NCBI GenBank assembly: GCA_021397845.1
Contig: CM038039.1
Location: 10,099,231-10,163,230, forward strand
DNA from: Areca catechu
Taxonomy: Eukaryota > Streptophyta > Magnoliopsida > Arecales > Arecaceae
Reading direction: 5' to 3'
DNA: 64,000 nucleotides
A program made the position numbers and the translations under genes. Positions within the stretch are counted from its first letter, which is position 1; the number at the start of each line of letters is the position of its first letter. Positions 31,501 through 44,221 of the stretch are shown here, in pieces. The notes under the pieces are model-generated. The model was not told where the DNA came from, ran no database searches, and worked only from the letters and a program-made list of their open reading frames with translations.

Positions 31501-34500
31501 TGGCCCAGCTCGATGGGCCTCAAGCTGGCTCAAGATCAATTCCAGCCCTAACTGCCACCCCTAACAAAAGGTGGAGGAAGCTTTGAACATGTAACGGTGG
31601 CAGTGGGAAAAGCAAGTCTTTGGAGAGGGAAGAAAGGATAAATGGTTAAGGAAGATGCAAGAAGATGGATAGAGTGACCATTGGGATTAGCTAGAGTAGC
31701 AAATTGCTCACTCAACAGGAAAATACAAAGGATACAAAAGCCAAGGCAGAGGAATCATGATAATAATTGTCTTTGTGCCAAAAATGAATGGAAGTGGGGC
31801 ACATCCATATTCGAAAAGAATTGCTAAAATCAAGATTTTAAATCCCGTGGGACAGAGCTATCCCGATTTTTTCCTGGAACGGGATGCATCGGCGTCCCGC
31901 CCCGTCCCGACACTCGGGACAGGGGATATCCCAAGGTATCCCGATTGGGACACTGGGACACTGGCGGGATGTCCTGTCCCGACATATGGAATAATATCCC
32001 GTCCCGGTGTCCTGTGGGATATCCCGCCGTGACCTGAATTCTTGGCTAAAATAGAGCCTTGTGATGCACAACAAATTTCTTGAGAATGGGAAATCAAATA
32101 TAAAAAGTCACATGTATGTAGGCTAAGGCTTGCAGATCATTTCTAAGGTCAAGGTAGTATACCTAAAGGCACAAAGATAACAATAAGCAATAGAACATGA
32201 AAATACATTCCTAAGGCAAGATCCAAATTAAGAAGAAACGAAAAGGTGTTGCTTAATAAGCAAAATAATTTTTTAACACCAAAATTATTGAGATAAAATA
32301 CATGAGCAATAAGATATTTTCTCTAATAGCAACATAATAATCCTTGTCAAGTTGCCATCAATGAAGCTTAGGAGTGAACCGATAGGAAGAGACTAGCTAT
32401 TGTCATCAAAGTGGACAGATCTTGGTTACTGGAATCACCTGTGGGTGTGATGCAAGGAAGCAGATCTTTTTAAATGACTAATGTTAAGGCCACTTTGAGA
32501 AGCCACACCTATATTTGAATCTCTGGCTGCTGAAGGATAGGTCCGATAATTAACCAAATATGGTATCAACCAAAAATCAAAAATTGACTACCCCAACGGT
32601 CACCATGTTGAATTACTTTAAGTCATGTCCTTTACAAAGGATTTTGGTCTCCTATCATAGCCATCTAAATGTTCATTTAAATATGCCAACCAATGTTTTC
32701 ATAACAGGAATCGGACCCGTTCCGGCCGGCCGGCGGTACAAGTTGGTATGGCCCGCATAGGACTCGTGCGAACCAAACAAACTGGGGAGGAGGAAGAAAG
32801 AAAAAAAAGGAAAAGAGAGGAAGAGAGAGGGGAGGGAAAGAGGGGATGACATTACCGGAGGGCCGCGAAGGCCTCCACGGCTCCATGTCGCCCAATAGGA
32901 CTTGATTTAATCAAGAAAGATAGAGAGAGAGGGGGAATGAGGGTACTAGAGAGCGAGGAAAGTATCGAAGGGCTGTCGAGGGTCATTGTGGCAGCCGGGC
33001 AGCAATAAACCTCCCACAGCCTCTGTGGGGTCAGAACAGGGGCAACAAGCCCCTGTTCATCGGAGTTTTTTTAAAAAATTGCAATTCACAGTAAAGTCGA
33101 CAATGAATGTACTGGCTTCTTTTTTTAAAAAATGGAATTCACAATAAAGTAGGCAATGGGTTTACCGGTTTCACTTAAATGAACCCGGAAAATCAATTGC
33201 CAGCTTCACTATTCATCATCCTTTTTAAAAAAACACGATGAACAAGGCCTTCTCGTCCTTGTTCCGTAATAGTAGCTTTGCGGGGGCCTTTTCCATCGCC
33301 TCGCAGCTATGGCGACCCCTAACAACTTTCCAACATCCTCTCTGATGCCATGCCCGCCCTCCATTGCTCCCCCTCTCACACTCTCTCGATTAAACCAAGC
33401 CTTATCGGGTGACACGAAGCCACAAAGGCCTTCACAGCCCTCCAACAACCTCGACTGGACACCGCTGGCACTTCGGTGTTGTCCCCTCTTTCCCTCCCCT
33501 CCTCTCTCTCTTCCTCTCTTTCCCTATCCCTTGTCCGATGTTCTGATTCAAAAGGCGGAACTATCTCGATTTGCCGCTGATATGGCTCGAAACATCCCGA
33601 ACCGGGCGGTTCGATCCAGTTCTGAAAACGAGAGGGAAATGTTTTATCGTCAATAGTTATTTAATTCACTTAATTATTTAAGCATTCATCTAATATGAAA
33701 TTCTAGTATGCAATATCACACAAAAACGTGCATGCATGTGACAACAACAGAGTAATTGATGCAATTGTTGGAATATGATATCTATCTATGATGATGCAAC
33801 AATTTATATTTCTTATAATGCTGCCTCCTTTAAATGAATGCAAAACATAAAATGTGCTGCACCTAAGATGTAAGACGAAACTAATTCCAAGGCTTTCCTT
33901 CCTTCCAATTACACAATTGAAGATTACATTCCTCTCTCTCTTTTAGTGTCCCTTTATATATAATATTTTTATAAATATTATTGCCCATAATGACTAAAGT
34001 TAGCATCTAGTTAGTCAAGTAATTGTATCTTATAGCTATTTTTCATAACTATTTCTTATATAAAGTAGCTAAACAAAAAATGATTTTTCCAATTGCTTAA
34101 CCATTTGATAGCTCATTAAAAATATAAGGCTATTCACTGTGAGAACCAGATAGAGTTTAAAACTTGTCTTGACAACCATAGTGCAAACTACTGTAGTGGA
34201 GTCACAGTATATGCAGGAAGCATCATACTTAAGGGAAACAAAAACAGACTAAAACATCCAAACAATCTCTTACGCAACAAAGAAGACTGCTTATAGAAGC
34301 CAAGGGGTGGAATTACCAAGTCACAAAGTGAACTTAGCATGAGAGTGAAAAGTCCTTGTTGTACATCAGAGAAAGTAGAAAAAAGCAAGTTTTTGCCAGC
34401 ATTGCCAACCAATATACAAAATATGAGAACAGCAAGTGCTTTGCCATATGCACTTGAAGTTCTGAAACTCTAGATTATTAGTGTTAATATGCCACCTGTG

Positions 34501-37500
34501 GATGTTTTCACAAAAATGTGAAATATGGAAAAATGTGATAAAAGTAACTAGTAACCTAATAACATGAATCAAACCACATACCTGCATACAGACAAGATTA
34601 GAGTCACCTTGCACACGAATTTGCTTAAATCCTTTCTTAAGAGCATATTTCATTCCTAAGATCAATGCTCGATATTCTGCAACATTATTGGTCGTGACAC
34701 CCAAACCTTCACGGAGCCGAGAAATCTTCATTCAAACAAGGAACCAAGCTTGTCAAGGCAATAATAACTCCTCTAACATAGAAAAATGCATAGGCAAGAG
34801 TTCTGTGCATCTTTACCACAGTTCCATCTTCAGTTCGAAGTATTGCTCCAGCACCAGCTTTTCCGGGATTTCCTTTTGAAGCACCATCAAACTCCAGAAT
34901 GCAAGACATCTGGATGTATGAGATCAATTTTATCTCCTGTTGGATACTCGATGAGAGAAATACAAAATAATACTGAAAATGGAAGGCCAGGCATATATAA
35001 GCAATAATGTAGCGAACATATATTATTGTTCAGGAGCAGGGTGAAATTGAATCATCTACTATATAAATACAATTGATTACAATGCATAATCATGGATTAC
35101 TTATTAATACAATGAAAGATTTTCAAACTATTTGAGACACAAGATCAATATAAATACTAGAGAGTCAAGAGGTTGGTCTGATTCATGTCCTTAGGACCAT
35201 AAAGTTTGAGATGCAATTGTCCAAATTCCAAGAAACAAAGTAAAAAAAATGGCAGATATAGATTAACGAAGGATATAAGTAATGCTGGAGGTATCCATTA
35301 ATGGTTATAATTTATGCAAAGCAATGATTGCTATGCAGGTACCAGGACCCGTATCGGTTGGCCAGCAGCAGTTTGGTATGCCCCCATGCCAGGCCCGTAC
35401 CAACACAACAGAGAGGGTGGGGGAGAGGGAGAACAGAGCAGAGAGGGAGATGAAGGGAGGAAGAGTGAGTGAGAGAGAAGGCCCGTGGAGCATGGCCCAA
35501 CATGATAGAGAGGGTGGGGGAGAGGAAGAATTGGAAAGAAAGAGACAGACAGACAGACAGAGAGAGGGGGGGGGGGGGGGAAGGGTGATGGAAAGCCAAC
35601 GAAGTCTGGGGAGGGCCGTTGAAGGCCTCTTGCTGACTTCACTTGATATGCTCAAAATAAAAAATAGGGCCCCATCCATAACCCCTGTTTCGAATGAAAC
35701 AGGGATCCGAAGAGTGGAGCACCTCCTTTGCCTCTCCACGGCCCTCCCCGGCCCTCTGGCAGCCTCCACTAGCCGGCCATCACCCTCCATCTTTCTCCCT
35801 CCCTCCCCCATCTTTATCTTCTTCTCTTTCCTTCTCCCTCTCCCCCTCATTCATCGGTATCTACTTTTGAATGCAGAAACCATCCATATCCGCCACCAGT
35901 ACAGCTCGGTACAACCCTGCATCAAGTGGTTCAAGATGATTCTGCATTCGATATAGAGATACAGAGATGCTTCTTATTTTAATCACGTAATAGGGAAAAA
36001 CACACGACTAACAGAACTCGGATAGGAAAAATGCATGAACAAAACATGCTTATGCTCTTTTAAGATGAACCTGCTAAAGACAATTAGAAGTATGAAGGAA
36101 ACAAAATGTCAATACTCACAAGAAATTAAAAGAAAAAGAAAAAGAAATGAAAAGGATGGTAAAGATAAACACTATATGCAATTTCCAGGGTTATACATGT
36201 GCTTTCCATACGACTGCTGTTTTCTGGGCTTGAAAGTTGTTCTTTGTAGGTTGCTTGGGGACCCAAGCCATGCTGTCACAATCAGAGAGGAATTTGAATG
36301 AAAAGGTTATATAGGACAAGCCCAAACAAATAGGCCCACCTTGGATTTTCTCTGAACCAGATGATGCCATAGCATATATATATGCTAATGCAAAATTTTA
36401 TTAAGCAATAATATAATGGCAGAATAATGATTAGGCCAATGTGTTCTTTTGCTGAAGACTCAAACAAAGTCAAACAAAGTGTGCATACAAAGATTCTTTC
36501 AGTGCCCTTCCCAGAGGTATATGGTTAAATGATTATATCATTATATTGGTGTGACAAAGACTTGAACTCAAGATCTCATGAGATCACTTTGTTAATTTCT
36601 TAGTGCACATGAGCATTTCCATGGCTTCAAAATCACCTACTATTTTCATCAAAAAGGTGGCCAATTTAATTGGTTGGACTTCTTTGAGAGAGGAGGCATA
36701 TAGATCAAGCAATTTTAAAGGATTCCCCACCTGATTCCAGAAAAGATGAAAATACATTTCATTTCCAGTCAGACCACATTCAGCAAGATTGCTCCTCAAA
36801 ATATTAGATTACATACATACAACTGATACAAGGGCATACAAAATCCTTAAATAATTGCACAAAACATGAACAAAATATGCATTCTGCCTGGGATGGGCAC
36901 AGGATGAAGTTATAAGTCAACATAGGCTACTAGAGAAACTAAGAATAAAATAACAACTAGAGGCCTAAACCTATTTTTTTTAAAAAAAAAGAAAATGAAA
37001 GAAATGAAAAGACCTAAAAGTGTCTATATCCTCATCAAATTCAGTTTGCATAAACTTGAATTCAGAAACAAATTTCTTTAAGTTAATCCAGCCAACAATC
37101 TTACAACACAAAATGATACAAGTTTGCAAAGCATGTACGCACGAGGAAATATCTCCATACATGATGGAAGATTGATTGTGGGCGGTATAGAAGAAAGCTT
37201 TTTCCAACCACAGAAGGAACAGCAGAACTACATGCTTTGTTCATTAGCTATACAGAAACTCACATAATTATGTGACATTGGTTGTGCCTTGACAGAGTGT
37301 CCTAGTTTGAGATGTTTATTTGCCCGTTGGCCCTGTTCAGTTGAGATGGATGTAAATCCAACTGCATCCTGTTGGTCAAAGCATATATATTGAGCCAAGT
37401 AACCAACCATGAAAGTATGAGAAAACACCATATGCAATAGGTAAAAACATAGAAAGGCTTCTCTTAAAATCAATCTAGTTGCATGCCTATGCCATTACAG

Positions 37501-38284
37501 AAGCAGAAAGAAGCCCATCACATGGTTGGCTTCATAGAGGTTGCACAAAAGAATAAAAATGTTACAGGCAAGTTCTGCTAGGCTATTAAACATACATCAA
37601 ATTATTTAAGTTCCTTGTGTTTTAGAGGTATACAAGAGTTCAGATCAGATAAGCAGTTAAAGCATTCATGCATCAATAATATAAACATCATAAGATTTTT
37701 TATAATTATTATCATTTCATTACATATGAATTTCAAATCTAACTTGGATCCCTTGAATTACCTCATAGCCATATTGCACTGAACCAAATTGTCAAGTACT
37801 ACCCAACACTATAATTAATAAAAACTTCTAGCTAAGGAGTCAGAAGATTAAGAGATGTGCTGGCCACTCAATCCATAATTCAGTTTATATGTCTTTAGAT
37901 ACTTAACGATCCAAAATGAAGTCCTTTAAGCAGTTCTGAACAAGTGTTGTGTAAGCATTCACAAACCTACATATGTGCACATGTGCTAGCCTTTTAGCAA
38001 ATTTATCCTACCACAAGTTTGGATGCAATGAGCAAGTTCTGGTCACCACAGAAACGGGCAGAAGTTCTCTGAAGAAAAGGCTATTAAAAAAAAGGAAATC
38101 AAAGAAAACTCATCAGAGGGAGAAAACATAGCAAACAAATTTGATGCCAGAGTAACCTACAATCATTTCACAGGGATATAATGAGAAAGATAAGATCAAC
38201 ATGCTTGAAAAAAGAAGCAAAATAAACATCGGTGGTGCTGGCTCTTCTGTTAATGAAAGTGATATTTCTTCTAAATAAGCAAGA

Positions 38285-38317
<33 letters not shown>

Positions 38318-38399
38318 ACAATGAGCAAGATCTACATAATGCATATGGAAATGTATATATGCATATGCGTAAGTGATATTTCTTCTAAATAAGCAAGAT

Positions 38400-38433
<34 letters not shown>

Positions 38434-41400
38434 AATGAGCAAGATCTACATAATGCATATGGAAATGTATATATGCATATGCGTAGGAAAAACACCATAA
38501 CAAAAAAAAAATCATCTTGCTAGATAAATTTGCTTTTTCTGTTTAAAAGGAGCTGTACAAAATATACTAAGAGCAGAAACTCACCTTTTCTGAAGAAAGA
38601 ACAATTGTATAAAGATAATTGATAGCATGGTATTTGGCAAGAGATTATCCTGCATCCTTTTCCAACAAAATGGACAAGGACCACAAGAAATGAACTAAGC
38701 AATGATTTATAAGAAGTCATACAAAGCTAATAACTGGTATGATAAAAATCTTAAAAGAAACAATTCCAGAATGAAAGAAGTCAGAACTCTAACCATCTAA
38801 TCTTTTATCATCCAAAGCTCAAACGATTTTTTTTTTTTTTTTTGCCTTTGAGGTGTAGGTGGGTGGATGAGGAGCTTAAAGTGTGGGTGGTTGGATACTT
38901 AAACAACAAATTGAACCCAAACAGAAATCAAAAATCAACCCAAAAAAAAAGGCAAACTATATATCTAGATAATCAACATCCTTGATTCATCACTTTGGCC
39001 TCTCCAGGACATTTTGACATTTGGTGATGGCATCTCTCCTGTAAGAATCACTTACAATCAGCCCACGAGAAGAATTGCCAAAGGTGGAGTTAACCAAGTG
39101 ATTGCACAGTATACTAAGATGCTTTGCACTCAGTAAGGGAGAGAGGGAAGGTGACAGGAAAAAGCAAGAGAGACCAGTGACAGGCGATAAAGTAAGAGTT
39201 GAAAAGATGCCAATAAAAACAGGTGAGAGAAATATAAATATAGCACAAAGATAAGAAAAAGAAGAGTTTAGGTAGGTAAGCAATAAGCATGGGCAAGAAA
39301 AGGTAAGTAATTGTGCCACTACATAGGTGACATGTATATACACGTATATAGAGCAAATGGCAATCTATTGACTGTCAAAATTAAATCTTTGCGAAGTTTC
39401 TGAATTTCTGATCCTCTCTAATACATTAGACAAAGATCAAAAGTAAAGCACACATTGTTGTGACATATGAGGGCCAAAAATTAATAAAATAAAAAAGGGT
39501 GGCCCCATGCACAGAGCACCAGCCACTGCAGGTCTGGGGAAGGTCCAATGTACAAAGCCTTAACCCCTTTGCAGAGAGCATTTTCCATGTTTCAAATCAG
39601 TGATCAAATCATAATGGAGCAACCTTATCATTGGGCTAAGGCTCACCCTCAAATTAATGAAGTAAAATAAAATGAAATAAAAAATTGCTACAAAAACTTA
39701 ATGAAAATGGACCCCATTATATTTGTAACAAGGTTTATTAACAAGCACCAAATAAATAAAAAAGAAGATACTCTGGAACCTCAATTCTTACAGAAGGATG
39801 AAGTTAACTTACAAAGGCCACAATTTTTAAGGCACGGATTAATTCAAGAGCAGTGTTTTATTGATAAAGATTAGATTTTCCACAAATTCAACTTTCAAAT
39901 CAAGAGCTTTAGTTCATGAGTTTCTGAATATCCACTTTTTGTTAACTTTCATTGTGCTTGAAGGTCCATGTCTTCATATGGTTATTTATGAACTAAATGC
40001 TAACCATGAAATCATGATTCTATGCTCGTGGAGACTATCTTACACCTCAACCAACCTATCAAGCCCCCGCCCCACACAACCCCAACCAAAAAAAAAAAAT
40101 CTTAATCCATACCACCACACACATTTTACACAAACATAATTTGTTACTCAGAATAATGAACAATTACTTCCAAGTTGAGGTTTCCCTATTAATTAACAGA
40201 TCAAAAGAGAAGCGGCAACAATAACATTTATGCTATCAAGTTGAGGTTCCTGACATTTTCATATATTGCTATTAATTATATCGTTGAACTATGTACCATT
40301 ATAGCATCCTTCACATTAACAAAATATTAAATATCTTTCAACACAATTTCAATTTATATTAATGAACAATACTTTCTTGAAGTGTCAAAATTTCTTGACA
40401 AACTTGGACACAATTTTAAGTTTGTAGTACTTCTCAAAGTAACTAGAGCTGGGGAAGAAAACCTAACTGTTAACAGAAACACATGAGGTTAACAAGGATT
40501 ATTGTAATGTAAACACAAAATATTAAAAAAACTCAGTCAATTAACTTTTTGTTGGACGAAATTGGTTTCTTATGCCTCCACCATCACTCTATCATCCCTG
40601 GTAGCAAAACTCCATCCATATAGGACTGACTCAATTCATAAACAGTAGCCTACAATTATCAAAAGCTTATAAAGAGAAAGGGAAGAGAAATAAGGGATGG
40701 ATGGAAGCATGTTAATCCAAGCGAGTTAGGCGTGACACAAATTTTGAAAGCGAAGTATTGATTGCAAGCGGAGGAACCTGCTACAACTCATGCACATGGT
40801 ACGTACTGAGTGACAGTAACTTACGAAGTTATTCAGTACATCCTTCAATCTTTTCTGAGAAGATGTCTCTTTGGCTGTTTTATCCTCCAAAGAACCAGGT
40901 CCATCAGGTTGCTGAAAGCAAAAAAGACATTAACCTTCAAGACTACATACATATGTGTGTGTATGCAATAGGATCCATAATCAAAACCATTTGATTTCAT
41001 TCATAAAGCCGTCAACTTTCTTTTCTACACATTCATCTGGTTCTATGGATAGAGATGGTTATCCCCATCTGGAACTGCAGTCCCAAGGATAAGATGCTTT
41101 TTTGCTTGATTCACATTATTTCTGCTGAGGTTGCCATATGCAAGTATGTGAGCTTTAGTTGATTTTGAAGGATAAGAGTCCTATGATTTTGAGAGCCATG
41201 CCGAACAACCTGGCCTGGCCCATACCGAAGAGCACCAGGGCGGGAATTTCGGTCTGCGCTTTGGAACGACAGAAACCATGCCAAACCGGGGGGTTCGGCC
41301 CAGTTTCGGCAGAACCGGATAGTTCGGCCCGATTCCAATTTTTTCTTTTAAGGTGGTTGAAATGAGAGGAAAAGGCCCAAGACTTCACATCTCCTCTTCC

Positions 41401-44172
41401 AACTTATTTCCACTATGAAACAAAGAGAAAAACATAAAAAAAATACGAAGAAATCAAAATTAATTATATGAGTTTTTTTCTACTTTGTCCTGGTAAAAGT
41501 CTATAAATATATTATTTCGCCCATATGAAGCTTTTGAAGTACTTGATTTTAGATGACCAATTTATCAAAAATCTCAATAATATCATAATCTAAATCTACC
41601 AAACATGACTAATTCCACAATCTGTCCAATTTTTAAATTGATTTTTATCAAACAAAAATTTGTTTCTTAATTTCTTGGGACAATTTTGGTGAAGGTCAAT
41701 CCATCACATCTAGAAGGATTTGCAATAATTTATTTCTTGTTTTCATTTAAAATTTCTAGTAAACTTTTAGATCATGAGCATCACGATTATCAAAAATTAT
41801 AAGTTTTTTGCATAAAAAATAGTTACTTGCATAGAGTTTCTTGCTTGAATTGGCTAGTAGAAGCTTATGAATATCCCAACCTGACCATTATTCTATGAAA
41901 GTAATGTATCACTATGGCTATTATATAAAAAATGGAGGAAAGCACAACTATGATTATATAAAGATGGAAAGGCATCAATACATTTGAAAAAAAGGGACAA
42001 CACGAGAAACTCATATTTAATTATTTCATAGTAATCATTGATCAAGACGGTTCAGCCATGGCTATCATATAAAAATGGAGGAAAGTATATTAGATAAAGA
42101 TATAAAAGCATCAAGACATTTAGGAAAATAAGTAGCCATATTATCCATTCATACCATGATAAACATTTGGAAAACAAGTGATTATATTTTTTCTCATGGT
42201 ATCATATAAAAATAGAGGAAAAAATATTATATCAAGATGGAGAGTTATCAACACATTTAAAAAAAGAGCAGCATAAAAAAAAAATCATATTAGCTATTTC
42301 ATACCATAATAGTATATTTCATAGTAATCATCTATGATTCAAGATGATTCGGCTATGCCTATTATATCAAAATTGAAAAAAGCATGTTATATAAATATTG
42401 AAATATATCAAGACATTTGAAAAAACAAGTAACCACAATAGCCATTTTTACCATAGTAGATATCTTGAAAAACAAGTAACCATATTTTTTTTCTTGCTAT
42501 CATATAAAAATGAAGGAAAGTACATGATATAAAGATGGAAAAACATCAACATATTTGAAAAAAAGGACTGCAAAAAAAAATCATATTAGCCATTCATACC
42601 ATAATAGTATATTTCATAGTAATTATCGATAATTCAAGATCATTCAATTATGACCATTATATAACAATGAAAGAAAGCACATTATATAAAGATGGAAAGA
42701 TATCAAGAAATTTGGAAAAATAATTAACAAGATGGAAAAGTATCGATTTAGATTTAAAATCATTTAAAAAATCCTAAAAAATTGATTACATATTCTAAGA
42801 AACAAAAAAGCTTGAAAAATATATAACAAAAAAAAATGGAATGCCGGTCAAACTAGCATGCATGACCGTAACGTGTGTTAGTACGATACTGAACAGGTAA
42901 CGTACCATCCGGCTACCAGTATAGGTACCAGTACTGGTTCAGAAAATCGTGGAAAAGAGACATGGAAAAATTCATCTTACTAAATGATAACACTGCCCTT
43001 GCTCTCTTATACATGGTAAATCATCTTTTAGCTTAGAAAAAAATGGCCAAACCTATCCACCTAGGCATAGCTAACCCTCATGCGAACTTAGCATAGTCCA
43101 GCTTAGCCATCTCAAACTCATATATGGACTAAGGCCCCAATTGGCACAGTTGTAGGAGGACCAAAAAGCACTTCTTGGAGGGCAAGAAACTCTTTTGGAT
43201 GATGTTGAATTATTTGATAAAACTTTTGAAACAACTTTCTAGTTCATTTAAAAGGCAAAAAATGTCTATCAGGGAATTTGGAGCTTTTCAACAAAAGATC
43301 TATTGAGATGCATGATGAATCTATTTTTGGCATAAAAAGCTCACCCAAGAGACCCAGATTCTAGTCTCATCAATGAAATTTTAAAAAATATATATAAATT
43401 TAGAATATTGTTAATTTAAGTTGGTTCTTTTTATTATCATAACCATGCAACTAAAATTTTGAGATTTATCCTTATGATGATAAGGAGGATTTACTCCCTC
43501 CCAAATGTTTAGAGATTGATGAATCACAATATGGAACAAAGTCAAGCATTGAATAACGTGAGATCGATGTTATGCATGATCGTATTATGGCTCTTCTTAT
43601 AAGACATTTGATTGTTTCTTTTGGATATCGTACTTGTAACATGGATATTGAGAAATGTTGGAGAACACTTATGTAGCTATCAAGGTTTACAATCTAGGCG
43701 CCAGGTACCGTGCCAATACTTTTTCAATTCGATAAAGTGTGCACCCCAAACCAAGACAGCTTCCAATCACTTTTTTATGGTACCATTCAAAATCAGGCAG
43801 TACAGGTTGATAACGAGTAGTTCCACTCAGTTTCAAATTGGTTCACACTAGTATGAGCAATTCTCATACCAAACCAGCAAATTGATCTGCTTCCACACTG
43901 ATTTGGTATGGTACACCTCGAATTGGATGGTCTAGATCAATTTTGCGTTCCTTAATTGCTATTATGGTTGTTGATAGATGTACAATTTTATTGCCATTTT
44001 GTAGCTACATAAACAAAGGCAAGCATTTATGTTGCTATTAGTTATTTCACTATAACATAGTTAATAGGTTAATGTACCTATAATAAGTTAACAATACTTA
44101 TAATAACAATTTTTGATAGTACAATAGAATAATATAATACAGAGTTTTTGCATTTTGTTATATTATTATAAC

Positions 44173-44221
<49 letters not shown>

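Larger units (their letters stand above)
27156..34581 (-). other. RNH1 intron between exons f and g (7.4 kb)
   Basis: GTATGT donor and AAACAG acceptor. It contains GC-rich word-permutation blocks at 27555-27895, 31850-32035 and 32695-33660, a GGGTT/GACCCA block at 30560-30910, GCCCAA blocks at 30925-31125 and 31290-31560, GGATCCAAAT-type text at 28680-28880, and C-rich stretches near 28190-28480 and 29550-29610. No coding domain is seen. Confidence 0.75.
34937..39055 (-). other. RNH1 intron between exons d and e (4.1 kb)
   Basis: GTAAGT donor. Contains a foldback-like GC-rich block (35325-35955) and a 114-bp tandem duplication with microsatellites (38257-38487). The rest is AT-rich without recognised features. 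Confidence 0.65.

Noticed and set aside
31858..32097. Pairs of ORFs of 78-91 codons on both strands
   Set aside because: They sit on the GTCCCG word block, whose GC-rich words lack stops in several frames.
35282..35956. Overlapping long ORFs of 95-224 codons on both strands
   Set aside because: They lie in GA-rich/CT-rich low-complexity arms of a foldback-like block. The predicted proteins are Arg/Glu/Gly or Ser/Pro/Leu runs without a domain.
36530..36600. tRNA-like box B text (acttgaactcaagatctc) suggesting a second SINE
   Set aside because: There is no matching box A, tail or target-site duplication nearby. Too little to call.
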